From JAAYEA01 sp012689325 (GTDB taxonomy: Bacteria; Chloroflexota; Anaerolineae; JAAYEA01), in assembly GCA_036841525.1 (NCBI GenBank), contig DAITVZ010000132.1:1-6821 (forward strand): a stretch of DNA of 6,821 nucleotides, given 5' to 3'. Below, piece after piece: positions 1-4,600 of this stretch (positions within the stretch are counted from its first letter, which is position 1; every line of letters starts with the position of its first letter). The position numbers and the translations under genes are program-made. The notes under the pieces were generated by a model. It had not been told where the DNA came from. It saw nothing but the letters and a program-made list of their open reading frames with translations, and did not search any database.

Positions 1-342
1 ATCGTCTCCACAAACGCCGATTACGCAGTCTCGCTCACGCTGACCACGCTATCGCTGTGGGCACAGCGTCGCCGTTGGCCCGATCTACATGTCCCGCCCT
101 GCCAAGGGAGGCTGCTGGTCATCCCGTCCGACAACCTCGCCATTCAGGAATGCATGCTTCGCATCGCCCAAGTCGCTGGCAGGAGAGGAAAGCGGGTGTT
201 CGTTCGGTATCTTTTCCCACTTCCCTGCCGCTGCAGCCCAGCAACAGCTCGAGAAGAGCCCCGAGCGCACAAACCTGGAGCCGCCGATCCTGCCTACGAT
301 GCTGTCAAAAGCTCGCTGCAGCGCCCTCAATGGGTCCGCTGA
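1..342 (+). CDS. Possible 3' fragment of an unrecognised upstream gene
   Basis: Frame 1 is open from the first base to a TGA at 340-342 (113 codons), with no start in view, so any gene here begins upstream. I do not recognise the product. The stretch around bases 106-213 reads like a real alpha/beta protein: a strand-like RLLVIP, then a helix-like segment with LAIQECMLRIAQVAG, then a strand RVFVRYLF. Third-position GC there is about 70%. After about base 215 this frame becomes Cys/Arg/Pro-rich and less biased, whereas frame 2 becomes more protein-like (PAAAAQQQLEKSPERTNLEP) with higher third-position GC. That pattern suggests a frameshift or a decaying gene. All three forward frames are open over much of this stretch, so openness alone proves nothing. 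No ribosome binding site or partner gene helps. Confidence is low. Confidence 0.25.
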   Translation: MVSTNADYAVSLTLTTLSLWAQRRRWPDLHVPPCQGRLLVIPSDNLAIQECMLRIAQVAGRRGKRVFVRYLFPLPCRCSPATAREEPRAHKPGAADPAYDAVKSSLQRPQWVR

Positions 343-467
343 TTTTGCACACATGCGTTGTCTCACCCGTACGGCGGCGTCCAGGGGACACAGCAACCTC
401 CGGCGGCTTGCACCTCAAGCGCTTGTGATGTCACCTCCTCGCCGCCGATGCATGAGAGTTGTTGCGT
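343..467. other. Intergenic stretch without a supportable gene
   Basis: Between the end of the possible upstream fragment and the promoter at 468 I see no convincing gene. Frame 2 stays open to a stop at 479-481, but its product here is Arg/Ser/Cys-rich and composition-driven, and reverse-strand frames are equally unconvincing. No intrinsic terminator (GC stem followed by a T run) is visible. The spacing fits an ordinary promoter-bearing region upstream of the response-regulator gene. Confidence 0.4.
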
Positions 468-496
468 TTGCCTGGAGATAACTGTCTTTCTATAAT
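468..496 (+). promoter_or_regulatory. Sigma70-type promoter for the response-regulator gene
   Basis: A perfect -10 hexamer TATAAT (491-496) is preceded, after exactly 17 bases, by TTGCCT (468-473), which matches the TTGACA consensus at four of six positions. Transcription would start near base 503, leaving a leader of about 144 bases before the ATG at 647. The hexamer stands out against the surrounding GC-rich sequence. The spacing and the perfect -10 make this the best promoter candidate in the window. Use by the native polymerase is inferred from the general bacterial consensus, and I recognise no flanking operator with certainty. Confidence 0.6.
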
Positions 497-505
497 GAGG
501 ATAGC

Positions 506-577
506 TCAGAAATCTTGGTGCTTCTGACCTACTGAGTGGGATGACTGCTAGCGGATTCGATCCTCGCCAGCCCACTC
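506..577 (+). other. Structured 5' leader with hairpins upstream of the regulator gene
   Basis: Two perfect inverted repeats lie in the presumed leader. TCAGAA (506-511) pairs with TTCTGA (522-527) around a 10-base loop, and GAGTGGG (534-540) pairs with CCCACTC (571-577). A third pairing, CTCAG (505-509) with CTGAG (532-536), overlaps both, so the structures are mutually exclusive. Inside the second repeat GGAT-TCG-ATCC (553-563) can form a small inner stem. The end looks faintly like a tRNA T-arm (GCGGATTCGATCCTCGC), but no acceptor or anticodon arm fits. No T run follows, so this is not a canonical terminator. Whether it acts as an attenuator, a stability element or nothing is unknown. Confidence 0.3.
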
Positions 578-634
578 CTGGTCAACTCTAGCTTTGCCCC
601 TGTGGCGAACCTGCTCACACCGAACTACCGGTCC

Positions 635-640
635 AGGGGG
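635..640 (+). promoter_or_regulatory. Ribosome binding site of the response regulator
   Basis: AGGGGG lies six bases (TTGCTG) before the ATG at 647. It decides the start: an in-frame GTG at 602 would add 15 residues, but it has no comparable purine tract ahead of it and would place extra sequence before the first beta strand of the receiver domain. Confidence 0.65.
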
Positions 641-646
641 TTGCTG

Positions 647-1267
647 ATGACCGACGAAATACGCGTGGTCCTCGTGCATGATCATCCGGCCCTGCTCGCG
701 GGCCTTCGTGTCTTTCTCGATGCCGTGCAAGACATAGTCGTTGTGGGCGAAGCGGCTACGGGTAAAGATGCTCTGGCCCTAATCGAAGCCCAGCTTCCTG
801 ATGTCGTGATCCTGGACTGCGTCTTGTCCAGGATGCCTGGGGCCGAGATAGCCGCTCAGATCGCGCGGCGAGGTTGGCCTACCCGGGTGCTGGCCTTCAC
901 TGCCTACGCCGACGATGAGAGTATTCAAGAGATGTTCCAGGCTGGCGCTACTGATTATCTCCTGAAGATAAAGCGCTTCGACACGCTTATTGAGGCGATC
1001 AGGGCCACCGCCGTCGGTAAAGGCTACTACAGCATGTCCATCGTCGACAGGATCATCGCTCTGAGGACGGAGACAGCGCCCGGAGACCTCACCCGCCGCG
1101 AGCGCCATGTTCTCGCCTTGGTGGCGCAAGGGAAAACGAACCGAGAGATAGCCCGGCAACTTGGCATCACCGAGCGAACGGTCGAGTTTCACATGAGCAA
1201 TATACTGGAGAAGCTTGATGTCGCCTCCCGGGTTGAAGCCGCCATCTGGTTCAGAAGCCACGCATAG
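647..1267 (+). CDS. NarL/FixJ-type (LuxR-family) response regulator
   Basis: A 206-residue two-component response regulator: an N-terminal receiver domain (about 4-120) that a sensor kinase would phosphorylate, then a LuxR-type helix-turn-helix (about 145-206) that binds promoter DNA in the cytoplasm. Visible receiver landmarks are phospho-acceptor Asp57 in VVILDCVLSRMPG, Thr85 in VLAFTAY, and Lys107 after AGATDYLLK. The output domain has the classic LTRRERHVLALVAQGKTNREI, then GITERTVEFHMSNI, KLDVASR. The length is typical of the NarL/FixJ class. An oddity is that the usual acidic pair near residue 11 reads His11-Asp12, so one metal-binding acid is replaced. The start at 647 follows an AGGGGG site; GTG 602 is the alternative. 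No kinase lies in the window, so the signal and targets are unknown. The RHS gene follows on the same strand 254 bases on and is a possible target, by inference only. The family call is very secure. Confidence 0.95.
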   Translation: MTDEIRVVLVHDHPALLAGLRVFLDAVQDIVVVGEAATGKDALALIEAQLPDVVILDCVLSRMPGAEIAAQIARRGWPTRVLAFTAYADDESIQEMFQAGATDYLLKIKRFDTLIEAIRATAVGKGYYSMSIVDRIIALRTETAPGDLTRRERHVLALVAQGKTNREIARQLGITERTVEFHMSNILEKLDVASRVEAAIWFRSHA

Positions 1268-1270
1268 AAG

Positions 1271-1338
1271 GAACGCTCTCGTTCACCCGTGGGAATCTGC
1301 AGTGTCCACCTGCGGACTTCCACAGGTTCTCCTGCAGA
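1271..1338 (+). other. Inverted repeats after the regulator stop codon
   Basis: Three bases after the TAG, GAACG-CTCT-CGTTC (1271-1284) forms a perfect 5-bp hairpin with a 4-base loop. Further on, TCTGCAG (1296-1302) pairs with CTGCAGA (1332-1338), enclosing ACCTG (1308-1312) paired with CAGGT (1323-1327), which gives a two-step stem separated by an internal loop. Neither is followed by a run of T, so a standard intrinsic terminator is not supported. They could terminate or protect the regulator transcript, or mean nothing. Both were found by eye and no folding energy was computed. Confidence 0.3.
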
Positions 1339-1370
1339 AACCCCCTGCTACTTGCTGGGGATATCCACAG

Positions 1371-1399
1371 TAGAAAAAGCCGACAGCTTCGGGCATAAT
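1371..1399 (+). promoter_or_regulatory. Candidate promoter for the RHS gene
   Basis: CATAAT (1394-1399) matches the -10 consensus at five of six bases, and TAGAAA (1371-1376) matches the -35 consensus at four of six, with a 17-base spacer. Transcription would begin near 1406 and give a leader of about 115 bases. A 7-bp inverted repeat, CGACAGC (1381-1387) and GCTGTCG (1424-1430), brackets the -10 and the expected start site and could be an operator or a leader stem. If real, the RHS gene need not be co-transcribed with the regulator. Confidence 0.4.
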
Positions 1400-1469
1400 A
1401 GCACCGTAGGCAACCTGCCGTTGGCTGTCGTCGCTGATTTTGCCCCATGTGCCCAAACAGCGTATGTCC

Positions 1470-1506
1470 GCCCACGCGTATGTTCGCATGCGCCTGGGCC
1501 GCCCAG
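1470..1506 (+). promoter_or_regulatory. UUCG-capped hairpin and overlapping dyad beside the RHS ribosome binding site
   Basis: GCCCA (1470-1474) pairs with TGGGC (1495-1499). Inside, after one C-C mismatch, GCGTATG (1476-1482) pairs with CATGCGC (1487-1493) around a TTCG loop. That is 12 base pairs, one of them a T-G wobble. The 3' arm also belongs to a second perfect dyad, CTGGGC-C-GCCCAG (1494-1506), so the two pairings compete. The structure ends only a few bases before the AGGAG site at 1511-1515. It may tune translation or act as a protein-binding site, but no known riboswitch or leader family is recognised. No T run follows, so it is not an intrinsic terminator. Confidence 0.4.
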
Positions 1507-1510
1507 CGAG

Positions 1511-1515
1511 AGGAG
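1511..1515 (+). promoter_or_regulatory. Ribosome binding site of the RHS gene
   Basis: AGGAG lies six bases (TAGGCC) before the ATG at 1522. The TAG in this spacer (1516-1518) is in frame with the gene, so no longer N-terminus is possible and the start at 1522 is well fixed. Confidence 0.75.
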
Positions 1516-1521
1516 TAGGCC

Positions 1522-1632
1522 ATGCTCGGCAAATGCAAGACCCGTTGGCTCAAGTCTCTCAACCTCATCGTGGTGCTATCCACGCTACTAAGCCTCTGTA
1601 CCCCTGCCCTGAGCGGGCCTGTCTTAGCTGCG
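1522..1632 (+). other. Signal peptide region of the RHS protein
   Basis: Residues 1-37 have Lys4, Lys6, Arg8 and Lys11, then a hydrophobic core from Leu13 to Leu25, then a helix-breaking Pro28 and small residues. The best signal peptidase I site is after Ala36 (VLA-A); after Ser31 (ALS-G) is an alternative. Cys26 is preceded by Leu-Ser-Leu, which does not fit a lipobox, so lipidation is unlikely. The protein is therefore predicted to be exported by the Sec route. Confidence 0.7.
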
Positions 1633-4600
1633 CCCGCCAAAAGCCTCTCCGAGATTGTGGAGCCAGCATCGTCGTTGGGCACACAAGCCTCGATGGCAGG
1701 AACACTCCATACCGCTCCCGATCCTGCCAGCGCGGGTGACGATGATCCTGTTGGACCTGGGGATGCCTCTGCCCCTGCCCCCCATCAACCACACAGGCCT
1801 CCTGTGCAGCTCCGTGCTTCTGCGAACCCATCGGTGGCCCGGCCTGGTGAGCTGGTAACACTGACGGTGCAGATCGAGGTCGAGGAAGATAGCCTGGCTG
1901 ATGTGGAGCTAAAAGCCCCTCTGGTCTCGGGGTTGATCTTCGAGGCGAGCCTGGGCGACGGGTCCGAGTACCTGCCGGAGGAGCGCGCGGTACGCTGGCA
2001 ATGGCCGCAGGCGGCGCGAGGCGAAACCCGCGAGCTGCAATTCCAGGTGCGCATGGGCAAAGATGCTCGCGACCTGATGACGCAGCGCATCGAGCTGCGA
2101 GCGACCGGGTATGCGGGACCGGCAGTGGCTGAGGTTGTGGTCAAGCGGCTGTTCCCCGCTGCCGAATCGCGGATCACGCCAGAGGAAGGCGGCGAGGTTC
2201 GTTCGGCTGATGGGCGCGTGCGCGTGATCTTTCCCGCTGGCGCGGTGACTCAACCGCTGCGCGTGGAGCATCGCCCTGTGGACGTGGGCCTGATGCCCGC
2301 GCGGCAGGCAGGCATGGCGCTCACCTTCGAGCTGAACGCTGTCGCTGATGATGGCACTGCGGTACATCGCTTCGCCAAGCCCCTGGAGTTGCAGGTTGAC
2401 CTCTCCGATCTGGTGGATTGGGGCAGCATGCCCTATTGGCAGAACCACTTCTTGGGCTACCTCGATCCCGAGACGGGCAAGTGGGAGCCGTTCCTGGCGG
2501 AGCGCCGCGGGGAAAAGGGCGGCGTGCTCGTGGCCCAGATCGATCATTTCAGCACCTTTGGCGGCGGCACGGTCAACGTGGTGCAGACCGGCTGGCTGTT
2601 GGCCTACAATGACGCCAACGTCTCCACCTTCAACGGTGGGTTGAGCTACACCTACCCGATCAAGGCTCCAGAGGGGCGCGGTGGGTTGACCCCCGACTTG
2701 GCGTTGAGCTACAACAGTCGGCGCGTCGATGGCATCCTCTCCTGGATTCAGGCGGACTGGGTGGGCCTGGGCTGGACGCTGGATACCATGGAGATCGTGC
2801 GCAAGGTCAACCCGGACTATACCTATTCCGGCGGCAAGCCAGCCTGGTATTGGGGCTCGTACGTCCACTGGGAGAACGAGTTCACCCTCATGTACAAAGG
2901 CACCGGCTACAAACTGCTGCCAGGCTCCACTTATGCCTATGGCCGCTACTACTGCGAGGAGGAGCAATTCCTCTACGTCGAGCGGCGCAATAACGCCGGG
3001 GGTAACGGCAGCTCGGTGAACGATACCAGCGAGTATTGGGTCGTCCGGCTACGGGACGGCACCGAGTACCGCCTGGGCTACAACGAGGACTCGGAGCAGA
3101 CGGTGACCACCACCTGGTACACCGTGCCCGGCTCGCCCACGGAATCCACCTATGCGGGCAAGACCTCCGGCACCATCGCCTTCCGCTGGCGGGTGGACCG
3201 CGTCCTGGACCATCACACCAACAAGATCGAGAACGTCTATGTCGAGGAGAACTCTACCTCAGGCTCTAGCCGCGAGAAAGCTAGCTATCTGAGCGAGGTC
3301 AGATATAACTGGGTTGCGGACGGCGGCGACCGGAACGATTTCGGCACCAAGATCACCCTGGCCCGGGCGGGGCGCAACTCGGACGGCATCGGCGACACGG
3401 GCGACCCCAACGTCCACTACTTTTACCAGGACAGTTTCCTCACCTCGATCAAGATCGAGAACTGGAACAAGGACTCGAACCAGTGGAACACGGTGCGCGA
3501 GTATGACCTGAGCTACGACCGGCGCACCGTGCCCATCGGCGAGCACGACAACCGCACGCGCCGCCTGGACTGGATCAAAGAGTATGGAACCGATGGCATC
3601 GGCGGCGACGCCCTGCCGACGACGGACTTGGGCTACGACGTCTATGACAACAAGGCCTATGGCGGCGCCGCTTGCGATGGCATGGCCGGCGCAGAGCGGG
3701 ACTGGTGTCTGGAGCAATTCCGCTACGAGAGGTTGACCAACCTCAACAATGGCTATGGCGGCACGACAGTCATAGCCTACGAAAAGCCCGCCGACGAAGA
3801 TAACTGGTTCAACGCCGCCAACTATCGCGTCAACCTAAAGACGGTCAACGACGGGCGATCGGGCGGACACAAGCTGGCCTACGCCTATCCGAGCAGCTAT
3901 AGCAAGCGCTGCTATGACAGCAACGGTACCTATGGCTGCGATTCGATCTCCGACCCCGGCGGGTCACTGGTCGGCTATGACTCGGTTACCGAGACCCTCA
4001 AGACCATCTCTGGCGCCAACGTGGCCATCATCTCGCACGAGTTCAAGCTCAATACCGAGGCCACCGCGACTCGCGACTTGGGTCGTGAATGGAAGACTCG
4101 GTACCAGAAGCCCGATGGGACCAACCAGAGGTATCTCCAGACCACTTGGTATGTGGACAACACCCTGAGCAGCCCCACCCGCTATTTCGTCTATGCGCAA
4201 TTGGTCCACGAATGGTTCCCCTCCGATACCGGGGCCTTGACGACGCACCCTAAGAAGGTCACCGAGTATGCCTACGAGACGGATAGGCAGGGCAACGGCC
4301 AGTACGGCAACCTGACCAAGACGAGCGAATACCAGGGCGACGGTAGCCAGGCGGCCACCCTCTACCGCAGGGCCTACAACAACTATTACCCCAACACGGC
4401 CTCGGACAAATGGATCGTGGACAAGCTGGCGTTGACCAACATCACGGACCAGAACGACACCAGCCAGACCAAGACCAAGTACACCTACGACGACACGGCC
4501 CGCTCCTATACCGACCCGCCGTTGCGCGGCGACGTGGTCAAAGTGGAACAGACGGTCACGGCGCCATCCACGTACATCACCGTCCAGACCATCACGTACA

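Noticed and set aside
85..481. Overlapping open frames of 100-130 codons on both strands near the window start
   Set aside because: They are mutually overlapping, Arg/Ser/Pro/Cys-rich, and lack ribosome binding sites or domain motifs. Only the frame-1 reading has some protein character, and it is listed at low confidence.
551..580. tRNA-like 3' end (GCGGATTCGATCCTCGCC, then CAGCCCACTCC)
   Set aside because: It resembles a T-arm, but the T-stem has an A-C mismatch, no CCA end or matching acceptor strand is found, and no anticodon arm fits upstream. It is better read as part of the leader stem 534-577.
1268..1521. Intrinsic terminator between the two genes
   Set aside because: Several stems exist (1271-1284, 1296-1338, 1470-1499), but none is followed by a T run, so a canonical terminator cannot be called.
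1289..1861. Short open frames on both strands between the regulator and the RHS gene and over its 5' end
   Set aside because: Compositionally implausible products with no ribosome binding sites. Those beyond 1522 are displaced by the well-supported RHS start.
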